A stretch of 64,000 nucleotides of DNA from Erigeron canadensis (Eukaryota > Streptophyta > Magnoliopsida > Asterales > Asteraceae): NCBI RefSeq assembly GCF_010389155.1, contig NC_057761.1:42890213-42954212 (forward strand). The letters are read 5' to 3'. Of this stretch, positions 1 through 11,288 are shown one piece after another. Numbering within the stretch: position 1 is the first letter of the stretch; every line of letters starts with the position of its first letter. The position numbers and the translations under genes were made by a program. The notes below the pieces were generated by a model. It did no database searches, was not told the DNA's origin, and saw only the letters and a list, made by a program, of their open reading frames with translations.

Positions 1-2
1 CA

Positions 3-231
3 TTCAATATTGTACATAAAATCACTAGGTAATATCTTAGTGGCCACTAGCCGTCACTTTTTAGGAGAGGTCATGGGTTTGAGTTTTGCCAAAAACAAAT
101 TTGAGATAATCAAGAGATTATTAAATGGTTGAGATTCACCTGGACACTAGCCGAGTTGAAGAATTAATAGGTACCAATGGTATATAGGATCAGGGTGTTT
201 CCATCCAATTACCCTTCAATATTGTACATAA
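3..231 (+). mobile_element. tRNA-derived SINE with 17-bp target duplication
   Basis: The 17-bp sequence ttcaatattgtacataa occurs at 3-19 and again at 215-231, bracketing about 195 bp. The enclosed DNA carries a stretch like a polymerase III A box (tagtggccactagccg, near 40-55) and a B-box-like stretch (gggtttgagttttgcc, near 74-89), the order expected in a tRNA-derived SINE. Long perfect target duplications are typical of LINE-mobilised elements. No long A or T tail is visible at either edge. The family assignment is inference. Confidence 0.6.
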
Positions 232-931
232 CCTCCTAATCTTTTAAACAATATTTTCAGCTTCGTATATATGTATTTTTTCAACATTGGACCATAACTA
301 AGTAACTAGCCCGGTCAAAGTGTTAAACAACATCTTGGAGAGGTTTCCCACCAGGCCACCATCTCGAGCCTCCTCTTCAAGACGGATTGAGATCCTTTAA
401 AGTTAAAACTCAACTTTATTGGTGAAGTTGATATCATGACCATTGGATTAAAATCAAAGGCCAAGATTCAAAAATCATATTCTAATCTGAACTTTAATTT
501 AAATCCAAAGGTCAAGATGTGCTCAACTTTATCTATAAAGTTGAAAACAACTTTAGAGAATCTTCATCCCTTCAAGACACACTACTAAAACTAATTTACA
601 ATCGATCATTAAATCGGATATACTACTACACGTAGCCATAGGTGATTTTCAAGGACAACTCCTTGCGTCAACTCAAACACGAATCGATCTCTCGAAATTT
701 TTCTTTATTCTAATAAAATTTATGTCATCACGTACAATTCCTCTTTTTTTAAATATTTAATATAGAGATAGAGATATGTAAGATAAGTCTTTGAATATTT
801 TTTTACGTGTTAAACTGTTAATCACGTGAGTGTTATCACCAGCTTTCTTTTATTCAGTTGAGTAATTAACCTTCCTATCAAAATCAAAATATAATTTAAC
901 CTAGTCTTGTTTAATTATTGATCTTATTAAA
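232..931. other. AT-rich intergenic DNA, nothing recognised
   Basis: No open reading frame, RNA gene or clear repeat boundary could be supported here. Two similar phrases about Ca/At-rich 'aaagttgaaaactcaac' near 400-560 hint at old repeat decay only. Confidence 0.4.
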
Positions 932-1577
932 CTAGATTTTAGACCCGTGTCAAATACACGGGTTTTACAATATTATAAATATAAGAATTATTTTATTTTC
1001 GTTAGCCATGGTTGTTAAGAACAATAAAAATAGCGGCTGGTTCGTGATGTTTTCAAAGTTTTTATATGTTGTAATTTCATATGTTCAGTTTATATAAGGA
1101 GAATTTGTATCATAAATATAGTATGATTTCAATTATTGATAACAACAATGATTATCTTTTACAACAATATTTTAGTTTGATTATAATTAATAATATAAAA
1201 TAAAATATTGATATAAATATTAATTTGTATTAATCCACCTATTGTAATTTCTCTATCTTTTAGCTATATTATGTCATTAGATAGACATTATGCAATAAAG
1301 TATTAATTATTTTTGGATTGAGTTAAAGTGTAAATTGGTGATGAAAAAACAAAAAGTATAAATTAATTATTTTTAAATTGAGTTAAAGTATAAATTAGTG
1401 ATGGGAAATCAAAAAGTGTAAATTAATTATTCTAAATTGGGTTAAAAGTAGTGTAAATTGGTGATAGAAAGCTCAAAAGTGTAAATTAATTTAAACACGT
1501 GTTGATTTAATTAATTTTGAGAAATTGAGAGCTGTGATTGGTCAATTAAGGTTAGGTCAGTTGTCTTTTAGTATATA
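932..1577 (-). mobile_element. Non-autonomous Helitron, 3' end at 932
   Basis: Read on the minus strand, the element ends with a hairpin (acccgtgt / acacgggt, plus-strand 941-965) followed about 7 nt later by CTAG at 932-935, with a host T next to it. This is the classic Helitron 3' terminus. Inside, three 60-bp units containing gtgtaaattggtgatg lie head to tail at 1321-1500. The 5' end near 1577 is not a clean TC, because a second element with the same kind of end abuts it. No RepHel protein is encoded. Confidence 0.55.
1321..1500. repeat. Three tandem 60-bp units inside a Helitron
   Basis: Units start at 1321, 1381 and 1441 and are each 60 bp long, sharing the core 'gtgtaaattggtgatg' and 'aagtgtaaattaatt' with scattered substitutions. 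The same phrases recur at about 1935-1985, 53370-53430 and 53585-53640, so they belong to a family-specific interior. Confidence 0.7.
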
Positions 1578-2168
1578 CTAAATTTTAGACCCGTGTCCAA
1601 CAATGGATACGGGGAATACGATATTATCAATATTAGATTTCCATACATTTAAATCATAAAAGCTTATAATTTTGAATATATACGCTTCTAAGTATTATAC
1701 TTCGCAAGTTGTAGTATAATAATCACAGGTTCGTCACTGTCATTATTAGCTGAGACATATTGATGAATATATTTGTCATAGTGATACCACAAGGCACATA
1801 CTACAATAGTTAATCTATTATGGAATTTTTAAACCAGTTTTACTAATAATGTGATATTATTATGAAAGATAATTAAGAATTAAAATCATCTCAAATTGAT
1901 GAGGAAAAATATATATAAATTAAGTATTTAGGGGTAAAAAATATAAATTATTGTTGGAAAACAAAAAAGTGTAAATTAATGAGAGTTTTTCTACAAATTA
2001 ATATAAATACTAATATAATACTCATAATATATTTGGATAATGATTATTAGGATTTTTTTATTTATAGTTAATCTAAATGATGACATAAGCGATAGTCAAT
2101 TTGATTAAATTGAGCGATTTGATTGGTTAATAAGTCATTAGTTCAACTGTCTTATACTCGTAATATAT
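1578..2168 (-). mobile_element. Second Helitron, nested against the first
   Basis: CTAA at 1578-1581 (a CTAG-like terminus with one change) is followed by tttagacccgtgt and a degenerate hairpin, matching the 3' end of the element at 932. The opposite end (about 2080-2165) has a stretch on converting Helitron 5' DNA, including 'ggttaataagtcattag', that recurs at about 53125-53150. The exact 5' terminus is blurred by the adjoining hexamer repeat. Confidence 0.45.
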
Positions 2169-2232
2169 ATTAAGATTAAGATTAAGATAAAATTAAGATT
2201 AAGATTAAAATTAATAAGATTAAGATTAATAT
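2169..2232. repeat. Hexamer repeat (TTAAGA)n, imperfect
   Basis: Runs of ttaaga with a few insertions, about ten units. It is a simple repeat, not a plant telomere repeat (TTTAGGG). Confidence 0.75.
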
Positions 2233-2703
2233 TATGTCGATACTGATACTCTTTCTATTATATTCCCTAGCCAAACAATAAGTCGTATCATTAGTCGACT
2301 ACTATTTTCCTCACTTCAATCTTTTATTTTAGTTTACTAAACTAGTGTGTACACGATAATCTATAATATAACTAAAAAAGAAGGTTGGGGTTACATTTGA
2401 CATCCCTATTTTTTTTCCCTTTAGTCTAATTCTTCTTCTTAATTAATCTTTTATTTTTTCTATATGTTTTTTAAATTAAAACTTTGCTAGGCCGACCCAT
2501 TAATTAATAAAAAGTAAGAAACAAAATATTTTTATCCTTAAATTCTCTCAAAAATTTTTATATATGAAAAAAGAAACCCTGGTATATTCTCAAAGAAAAA
2601 AAAAACTACGACTATGCTCCACTAAAAAAAAGTTAGACTACAAAAATGTTTTTTTTTTTAAATATATTTTTGTTTATGTTTAATCATTATTATTTGATAT
2701 TGA
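2233..2703. other. AT-rich intergenic DNA
   Basis: No gene or repeat boundary recognised. Confidence 0.4.
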
Positions 2704-2710
2704 ATGTTTA

Positions 2711-2763
<53 letters not shown>
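2704..2763. repeat. (TTA)n microsatellite, about 20 units
   Basis: An uninterrupted trinucleotide run. It is followed at 2764-2800 by acgagggttaaagacccgtgctacgcacg, which resembles a Helitron 3' hairpin read on the minus strand. Confidence 0.9.
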
Positions 2764-2764
<1 letters not shown>

Positions 2765-2800
2765 GAGGGTTAAAGACCCGTGCTACGCACGTCGTGTTTT

Positions 2801-4558
2801 AAATATATTGTTCGCATATATTTTGTTGTCGGTTTTTAAAAAGGTATTAGTAATAGTTTCATGAAATTATATTATTCATCGACTTGTAAATAAAAAAGCA
2901 TAATAATAAGTAGAAAAGAAATTTCAGAAGTCCCTAAAATTAAGATAATGAAGTATTTTAATTATTCTAAATCCATTAGGATTCAAAATAATTCATTAGG
3001 CAAGATCCCTACTGCTAAATTTGTGTTTTGTTTTATCCCACATGTGGTACTTTTGAAAAGTTCCAACGATATCACAATACCGCTATGTGTGGTTCTACCT
3101 CACGGCAGAAGCAATTATCCTATATCGACACATGAGTGATTCGATGCAAGTAAGTTTGATTTAATATAGTCACATATAATTATATTATTCATAACATAAA
3201 GACTTACATTGAACATTGAATAACGAAATAGCATAAATAGTATTAGTAATTAATACACTCAGATTATCGAAATTAGTTCTAAAAGAAGTATATAATTTTT
3301 TACTCGTGTAATGTAGACTTGTATAAGAATTTATTGTTCTAACATGGTTGCTCTTTTTGAATCTTATCCAGCTTGCATTTGTTTTCATAACATTGAATTT
3401 ACTAAAAGGAGATGCTAGAGTTTTTCCATCTTCAATTTTCCCATTCTTTTTCAACCCAAAACTAATTAATTTCTCAATCCGGCTTGTAGGTTTCAGGCTC
3501 CACTAAATTCACTCAAACAATGACCCACTTGATAAATCACAACCTGACTTGACCCGTACTGGATACATACACAAACCTGAACCATCAAGATTAGTTCCAA
3601 CATTTCAACCCTTTGAACTTGATCTCTGCACTTTGCCACATGCCTTGCTCTACGAATCACCTGTTTCTTGTTTATAGACAATCTATTTCCTATCAATTAT
3701 GAATTCTAAGAGCCTCTCGCATATTAGTTATAAAAAGAAGTGCAAAATAGACGGGTTGGGTAATGGGTCAAAATTAGCCATATTTTGTAAAGTCAGGTAT
3801 GAATGGGTCGAACCAAAACACAGCTTTGTCTAAAAAAAGTTAGTGTCCAAATATAAGTACCAAAGTTGTAATTAAGTTTAAAAAATGACGTGGGATGTTC
3901 TATGCATCAAAAATACACTACGAAAAGAAACCTACCCATTTGACATGTTTCAGGAACAGGTGACATAGCCAAGATCAACTTCACAAAATCAAATTAACTC
4001 TTTTATGAAGTCATAGTTATAATCTCTAACTCTAAAGATGCTCCAAATATATTATCCGAATAATTGTCAAGCTTAACAGAGTCATTACTCTCATATATAT
4101 CAAACCATGAATCATATAAAATCTACGCTTGCATTTGTTATGTGTCAGCATGTTTAGGCATGAGTATCAGAACAAACTGAATACAAAATAGCCTTTGCGC
4201 TATTTACCTCTATCTCAAGTTTCTCCATGTTTGGGAACTCTTCATCAAAAGATCAATACTTGGCAACCCATATTTGTGAATGAGACTTGTATCCTCTATA
4301 AATAAGTATTTTAGGTGGATCAATGTAGTCAGAAGCTCTTCTGGAAATCTCTATTCAGCAAAACACTTGAACCATAGCGATATAACGCATAAAGATGCAA
4401 CAAATACCTTGCGTGTACGTATTCTGGAAATCTTATTCATAATGAATATGTGTACAAAGGGCATGAGATGCCTAGAAACTGTACCTGTTAGATCATTGCT
4501 TTCATTACTGAGTTCAATTGTAATATAGGTGTCACTAACTATGGACTTGTTTCCGATT
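2801..4558. other. Intergenic DNA with a dispersed 'gggtcaaaa' repeat
   Basis: No supported gene. At 3753-3840 there is a fragment with 'gacgggttgggtaatgggtc' followed by a 'gtcgaacc...ctttgtct' segment. The same order occurs at five other places in this window (about 14666, 15003, 19583, 42500 and 44840), so it is a dispersed element. Confidence 0.45.
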
Positions 4559-4815
4559 CTATTTCGATATAAAAATGTTGCTTGCAGCCTTTAAGACATA
4601 TCTATATAAACCACTACTCTTTTTTTTTGCCTTCCCAAGTCTGCTAACTATTCCACCACATACATACCTCACTTGTAGAAAGTAGACCTCTGACTCACAG
4701 CCATCGCACCTGGAGTTGCGGTCTCTGCGTGAAATCCCCTTTCTGACTTTCCAGTGGTGCATGTAGACAATTACCAACCATTTTTAGTTCAGACATCAAT
4801 AATCTCTACCTTATA
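4559..4815 (-). pseudogene. Broken RPA70-like C-terminal zinc-ribbon exon, copy 1
   Basis: The minus strand encodes VRKGISRRDRNSRCDGCESE followed by VYFLQVRYV. This is the zinc-ribbon/OB-fold segment of replication protein A large-subunit homologues (K-G-[IV]-[ST]-R-x-D-x-N-x-x-C-D-x-C-x-x-E-V-x-F-x-x-x-R-Y). Just upstream the frame shifts: K-N-G-W then CTTGK lie in another frame, and the Cys-Arg-Lys expected before KGIS is lost by a one-base deletion. No complete gene surrounds it. In plants such RPA-like genes are abundant and are often carried by Helitrons. I infer a decayed copy. A second copy lies about 1.3 kb away in the same orientation. Confidence 0.55.
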
Positions 4816-5160
4816 CCTAAAAGTTACTACCTGCAAATTGTAAACAAACCAAGTCAGGAAACGAAAACAGTAAAGGATCCAATAGATGATGTGGAAAGCC
4901 AGGTTTTTGTCACATCAATCGCTGCTTAACTTGGATCACATTTACTACAATAGCTCCACATATAATTTAGGGGTGTTAGCTTATTCCACATCATGGTGCG
5001 TCACGAAGTTTTTGAAAACTGGATAAAATGTAAATATAGGCTGGAGAGGTCAATGCAACTGGCGTATGCTATAAAAAAATTATAAATTATTTTATTTATG
5101 ATTCATTAAATAAAACACAATAAAAGGAAACAAAGAAAGTGAATAGCAAGTTGGCCCGAC

Positions 5161-5391
5161 TCAGTCAACTTTAACCCACACCCAATTTGACCCATTTGGC
5201 CTAACCCACGCTTCTATTAACCTTGAGTATAGGGATCTTTCACCTTTTGTTGTGATACTTACTTTGTGAAATTCTAGAGTCTCCCCTCTAAATCTGTCAA
5301 GCACAGGCTTGGTCACATCTTCAAGAATGATTGCAGCCTGCCTATACTCTCCCGGTTCAAACTTACAACCATTACGCTTGAAAGGTCTCAC
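5161..5391 (-). other. Unrecognised 76-codon open frame between the two RPA fragments
   Basis: The frame reads RRFRGETLEF-like and 'YSRLIEAWVRPNGSNWVWVKVD' type residues with ordinary composition for coding DNA (few Ile/Phe runs). It may be another remnant of the same decayed RPA-like gene, since it lies in the same orientation between its two copies, but I see no diagnostic motif. Treat it as unproven. Confidence 0.2.
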
Positions 5392-5737
5392 ACTTAGCTA
5401 AACATCGTCAACCTATTCTAATTCTTCACCATAAATTATTATCCAAAACACCATAAAGACAAAACTAAATTATAACATGGAAAGGATTACCATTAGGTTT
5501 CGCTATTTGTTTCTTATTCAATTTAGATAGTCGGTGTGTTGATAGCTTCCTCGCCATGATTATTTTATATCGTTGGCAATCTACTTTAAAAAACCTATCT
5601 GAACAAATAATCATGGCAATGTTTTTTAATAGCAATCTACTTTATAACAGATAGGTTTTTTAAAGTAGAAAAATGGATATTTGAAGATCTGTAATTACCA
5701 CCTAGTCACTCATGGCGTTTTAACAATGTAAACGCTA

Positions 5738-6115
5738 TTAAAATAATATATGCATACAAAAGACACCATAAAAGGGATTAACTTTATTCATGGTTAGGCC
5801 TGCAATTTGCATTTCACTAACCATCAACCGCAAGTTGTTTGTTATTTTTATAGTAAAACAATAGGCTTCCAATATAAATAACACAAACATACATAACCGG
5901 CAAAAACCCTTCACCACTCTGCAAATTATGCTAACTGGCAAGCCATACACATACCTCGCCCCTGAAAAGAACACCCCTGTTTCACTGCCATCACACCAGA
6001 AATTGTCATCCTTCCGTGAAACCCTTTTCCTGCACTTGCGAGTTGTGAAAGTAAAGTTGTACCAACTATTTTTATTTTGCACATAAACAATCTCAATGTT
6101 ACACCTGAATGTCAC
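5738..6115 (-). pseudogene. Broken RPA70-like C-terminal zinc-ribbon exon, copy 2
   Basis: The minus-strand frame starts FRCNIEIVYVQNKNSWYNFT and continues with RKCRKRVSRKDDNFWCDG and GVFFSGARYVYG. This matches the RPA large-subunit-like module: a beta strand with 'xxWYxF', then C-x-K, the R-K-D-x-x-F-W-C-D-G core and A-R-Y. The second zinc pair has decayed: the expected C after G is S (CDGSETG instead of CDGCE-E). After ARY the frame runs on into Phe/Ile/Cys-rich translation with no OB-fold strand pattern, so the exon boundary has passed or the gene is dead. It is better preserved than copy 1 and is tandem to it. Confidence 0.55.
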
Positions 6116-8540
6116 AACCCGACGATAGGTCAGAAAGTGTTGCCATAACGGTTTCAGCCGATGAACCTGAATCTTTCTTAGTATTCTATTCTACATTTTC
6201 AGCTCAAACATGGTGTCAAGGTTCGAGCCATCCAATCCAACAGACATAATCTCACTAATATAAAGTTTAAGCGTATGGAATCGATAAGATCAAATCTTTA
6301 TAGCAAAATAGTTCATTATTTAGTGTTTGGACTACGATATAATCTACTATATCCCAAATTAGTTCTTAACTTTCATATCTTACTATCCTAGAGTTAAAAT
6401 GTGATATGCATATCACCAATATCAAATTGAAAATCAAATTAATTATCTCAAAAAACTTTGAGAAAGTTATGCTTTTTCAATACAAAATGCTTGCTACTTT
6501 TGCTCTATTTCAGAGAGAAAATAATGTATTCTATAGGCACCAACGTTATTTCACACGTAAAAAGACAGTTTATAATATCCAATCCTAAACACCTCCATGA
6601 TTGAATAATAGATTGTCACACAGGTTACCAACAAATGTAATCAGTAACTGCATCATACATACACCATTTTTATTCGCTAGCATATCAACATTTAGGATCA
6701 TAATCGCTCGTACAGTCGTACACGTAAACAAACAATCACAATATAAGGTTGCAACTAAAAACAAATAAAAGAATTAACTATATACAAAGTTAAGCAAACA
6801 AATTACCTCATGTTCCTCAAAGACTCATACAGCTCAAGTGAATAAATATTATCGTCATCTGCAAAATTCACAATGGCATCAAGCTTATGATGTTCAATAT
6901 GTTTCAAGTGCTCTATTCAAAACAAAAATTAGAGACAAAGAATGTTGTCTACCCATTTTCTACCAAATACAAAGTTCTCATCAAACATGTAGTCTGCATA
7001 AAATAAATGATGTTTACAAAGCAAACATGTAGGAAGAAAATTACTATTGGAAATAGAAAGGAGCTAATCGAGAAGATAACAAACTTGGGGTTTATAAACA
7101 AATACTATAACGTCATATAATAACAGAATTGCCCGTTGAATATTAGCTCTTTTCTGCAACACCTATAAATCTCGGCCATCAACAAACTCCTCAAAAAAAG
7201 AAAAAAAGAACACACTCTTGAAAATAAACAAAACTTTGAAATAAATCTCGGTAATCAGAATTTGTTATCCAAACATTAAAATCAGAAAATTGAATAATTT
7301 TCAGATATATAGATACAATTGTTATAGATATAATTTCTTTTATAGATACAAATGTGTGTGTCTATATATATGGAGAGATGGAGAAAAGGATGGACATTAG
7401 TAACTCAAAACATGAAGAAATACTATATTTGGAGGATAAAATAAGTGGTTTAAGAGGAAGGAATACAAAAGATTTAATCAGGTGCATCTTGATTAACCAT
7501 GTCTTCTCCACATGATGGTTTTATCATTATCATCAATCAATGTATTAACAACCTAGCCCAATTTAATTAAAAATCAACCGTAAATGGCTTCTCAACCTTT
7601 TCAACCCCCCACCAAAATTCAAGACATTAATTCTAAATATATCACAAAAATATTAATGATATCAGCTGAACCAGATATATGAACGGAGGAAACTCAAGGG
7701 GCGCACCTCATTCAATCCATTGACAGACTAATCAATTCATTCATATATACACTTCGATTAACCTAATTACCACACAAATAAAAGCCAAACATTAAGAGAA
7801 GATTAATCTATAGGCCAAGTAAAATCATAATTACCAGTAAATTATTTTAAACCACAATTAATCCTTCAGCATTGATTCTACTCTTACAACTTTAGATATA
7901 TATATATAAGATTATTATTATTATTATTATTCATCTCTTTCAATTTAATTTGTTGTTTATTATCGCTTCTTCTTCAACTATAAAAAATAAGACCACATTA
8001 GTTTATATTGTAGATCTTAACCTAACACATGTTAACTAGCATCTACGACTCTGTCTTGGAGATCAAAACATTCGAAATGGTCTTTGTTGATGAATTGATA
8101 TGTATTTTTATAATTTTTTAAAAGTTTATACTATACTTTCATATTTGTTTTTGGACTTTTTTCTAAACATGTTGTATATTCGTTTTTGACCTTCTTTTAT
8201 TTCTTTGGACACACATATAAATATATAACCTAAGAAAAAGGGGTAAGAATTTGTATTTGGTTACAACTTCATCATCTAACACTTTTTCTTCTTTCTTTTT
8301 TCACACTGCAAATTTTTTATTTAATTAATTATTACAAATTAATAAACAAAATTAACGAATTTGTCAATAAAAAAAAGTTGAAAAAATGAGTTAACTGAAA
8401 TCAACATTGATATGGAATTAAAATTCATATGTAACGTTCTTTAATTTATACTTTATCTATTTGAATTTTATTTACTTTTAATTTAACATATTTTTATTCT
8501 TTTTAAAAAAATTTGATTTATATATTTTAAGACTACCTGT
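6116..8540. other. Intergenic DNA, AT-rich, no gene supported
   Basis: Two short open frames occur (about 6406-6588 and 6838-7032), but neither shows domain-like composition or neighbouring splice-compatible exons. A short TA/ATT run is present near 7906-7930. Nothing else can be supported. Confidence 0.4.
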
Positions 8541-8567
8541 CAAATGGGCGGATAGTCTGAAGACTAG
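8530..8567 (+). mobile_element. Helitron 3' terminus
   Basis: A stem made of gactacc and ggatagtc (8531-8558) is followed by 5 nt and CTAG at 8564-8567, then a host T. This is the hairpin-plus-CTRR signature of a Helitron 3' end on the plus strand. I could not locate its 5' end, so only the terminus is annotated. Confidence 0.4.
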
Positions 8568-9670
8568 TTAATTATATATATATTTTGTTTTGTTAGGAAA
8601 CTAGAGTCCAAAATGCACATGTATTTTGGATTGGGAATATGGGATTCTATAAACAGCACCACACACAAATAAAACACGGGGAAAAAACCTTAAAAACACG
8701 ATTTACATGTCGGTGTAATGTACTCGCTTTAATCTACGACCACTGAAAATTTATTCTATTAATCACGAGTCACGAACTTGATTAAGGCTTATGCTCCTAA
8801 GACTAGTCACAAATCTCAACTATAAAATGATCGTAATCACATACAACATGTCTATATATTGTTTTCGCAAGATAACCCGTTTTTTAACTATTATGGAGTA
8901 ATTATTATCAACCCATCTTGAAAGTTAACGTGAACCTAAAGCTTATTTTTTCTTATTTAATGACACTATTATTTCATTTCACCCAAACAATTATTTGACT
9001 CAGAAAACCGATTTTTTATATCAATTTTTATACATTTAAGTTAATACTATTTTTTAATACTCTACACAAAAAACATAGGGCCCAATTATTTGTTCAAAAT
9101 ATTAAAATATTAGCACTTTTTACCCAATTTAAGTGTAATAGTTTCATAATCAATTTTTCCTTTTTTTTTCATACATGTTATAAAAAAGAAAGCTCTTTTT
9201 ATTACACGATTTTTAAAAAGATGAGCTAACAGATATATCATTATTCATTTTTATTCTTATGTATTAGGGATATATCTTAAATTAATAAAATCCTTTCTAC
9301 TTAAATTATATATATATATATACGAGTATATATACCACTGGTAGAAGAGAGACAAAAAATAAATCTAACTTTCGATCTGGGCCATTCAAATTCATAAACA
9401 AATATATCTTGACCATTAAAACTAAAAGTCAAATTTTGACTATTTAAATATGGTAACTCTCTTATTTTATTTATTATATACTTTTGTAATCATGGTAACT
9501 AATTTGATACATGATAATTACTAGCAAAACCATATTTAATTTTACGGTAATAAAATTTTACATTGAATGTTTCTCTTGGATACCACATGTCCATAACCAC
9601 TTGGTCAAATTATATATGGATTAGTTTGTGTGACTGTGTCTATCAGTTACAACACATGCAAAACCGGATT
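8568..9670. other. Intergenic DNA, AT-rich, no gene supported
   Basis: No reading frame, RNA gene or repeat edge supported. A (TA)n run lies at about 9307-9323. Confidence 0.4.
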
Positions 9671-9678
9671 TTTAATGG

Positions 9679-10280
9679 TAGTGGTGGATCTTGAAAATTT
9701 TAGTGGTGGCGGCCAAAAATTTTTTTCCTCCGGTATCGTTATGTTTCGGGTATTATATTAGGGTTATGCAATGCATAAAATCGGGTCGGATCAAACAAAA
9801 ATATCACTAATTATCTAAGTTTTCCATTCAAATTACCAATACATAGTTTCTAACCAACTAAACTACAAAGATTTATGAAAATATCAAGAGAAATGGTGTG
9901 GATTGTGGGAGAAAAACATTGTTACGTAAATTGTGGATTGTGGGTTAAAACATAGAATTATGAATGGACTAAGTGAATCGCAGGTTATAAAAATTAAAAA
10001 TGTAAATTTTATTTTTTTCTGGAGCCTAGAACTCAAAAAAGGGAAGAAGTCCTTGTCACGTGGATTGTGAATTGTGGGCTAAAACATAGAATTATATGTG
10101 GGCTATAAAAACTATTTATTAAACATATCAAAAATTCTTTAAAAAAAAATCCATTGAGGCCGACTTAATAGATATAAAATCTTTTGAACGAAATACGCAT
10201 ATATTAGTACTACTAAAGTACTAAGTGAAAAAACGGCGGTGGCCCATGTCCCCACTGGCCCCAAAAGAGAACCGTCCTTG
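9679..10280. mobile_element. hAT-type deletion derivative (602 bp)
   Basis: The left end tagtggtggatct and the right end, read inverted as caaggacggttct, form a degenerate hAT-like terminal inverted repeat. An 8-bp flank, tttaatgg at 9671-9678 and cttaatgg at 10281-10288, is the hAT-sized target duplication with one mismatch. The interior has no transposase. 'gtggcggcc' near the left end and 'ggtggccc' near the right end extend the symmetry. Confidence 0.55.
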
Positions 10281-10288
10281 CTTAATGG

Positions 10289-11095
10289 TAATCAAATCTT
10301 AAATAAATAGTATATGGTTACGAAAGTAAAAAATGCATAGTTAAAATTATATCTTGTGTAGATAATTTACACTATATCAATATATAAACACAAATATGTT
10401 ATTCCATTAAAAATAAGTTAATTAAAATTAATATGTAACACTTTATGTGTTTTAAGTTTCATAAAATCCATTTATTTTTATAATGTATCTTTCATTTAAT
10501 TTCATAGTTGAAATTAAGAAAATATAATTTACACCAAATAAGTTAATAATATTTTGGACTGATTGTATAAAGAAAATACTAGACGCGTACTCGTGCAACA
10601 CGACGACAATGGTGGTAAAATGGGTTGGTGAATTAATTTTACTTCAAACAGGTCATATGGGTTGGTGGGTTTGTAGGTTGACAGATTGATTTCAGTTCAA
10701 ACGGGTTATAGTTTTGTGGGTCATATGGGTTGATGGGCCGACCTATTTAAAAAATATATATATAAGTTTAAAATATTTTTTGGGATTGACGTGTCGATTT
10801 GTTAATCCGAAAGGTCAACCCGAGTCGAAAGAACCAGCTTGGCGAGTCAGGGGTCAAACCTGGTTTTTCACGTTGGTTTTGGGTTGGATTTAATATTGAT
10901 AGCCTTAGTATGTTATAATAAAAATTATGTAAGTGTTAAAAGTTTATAATAATATTATGCTCGATTTTATACTAAAATTCATCTTTATATATTACAAGAC
11001 TTATTCTTTTTTCAATTTGTGATGTAAGTATAAGGTTATTTCTAACCTGGTTATATTAATTTAGTTGTATTTAAAGGAAAAAAAAAATTGATCAG
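10289..11095. other. Intergenic DNA with Helitron-like end and 'gggttggtggg' repeats
   Basis: CTAG at 10579-10582 followed by acgcgtactcgtgcaacacga looks like a minus-strand Helitron 3' hairpin. From about 10613 to 10870 there is a degenerate field of 'gggttggtgggt' and 'ggtcaaccc' phrases like the dispersed repeat seen elsewhere. No gene is supported. Confidence 0.35.
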
Positions 11096-11288
11096 AGTTA
11101 AGTATAAAAAAGAGTTAAGTATAAAAAAGAGTAAAGAAGTGATATGATTGAATACGAAGATTTCAATTCTAACACTCCAATGAAACGAAATCAAAACCCT
11201 TCCCAATGAGGAAACCCACAATCCTACATACCCTTTTTAATTAATATTTTTTTCCTTCAACACACCATTGACTTTCTAAAAATAATTC
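11096..11288 (+). promoter_or_regulatory. Probable promoter/5' leader of the CONSTANS-like gene
   Basis: A 17-bp unit, gagttaagtataaaaaa, is repeated head to tail at about 11095-11135 and contains TATA-like tataaaaaa sequences 150-190 bp before the start codon. Two short upstream reading frames begin at ATGs near 11180 and 11206 and end before the main start; they would matter only if the transcript starts upstream of them. The assignment is positional. Confidence 0.35.

Noticed and set aside
2646..2864. 72-codon open frame with a long isoleucine run
   Set aside because: It is the translation of the (TTA)n microsatellite and flanking AT-rich DNA.
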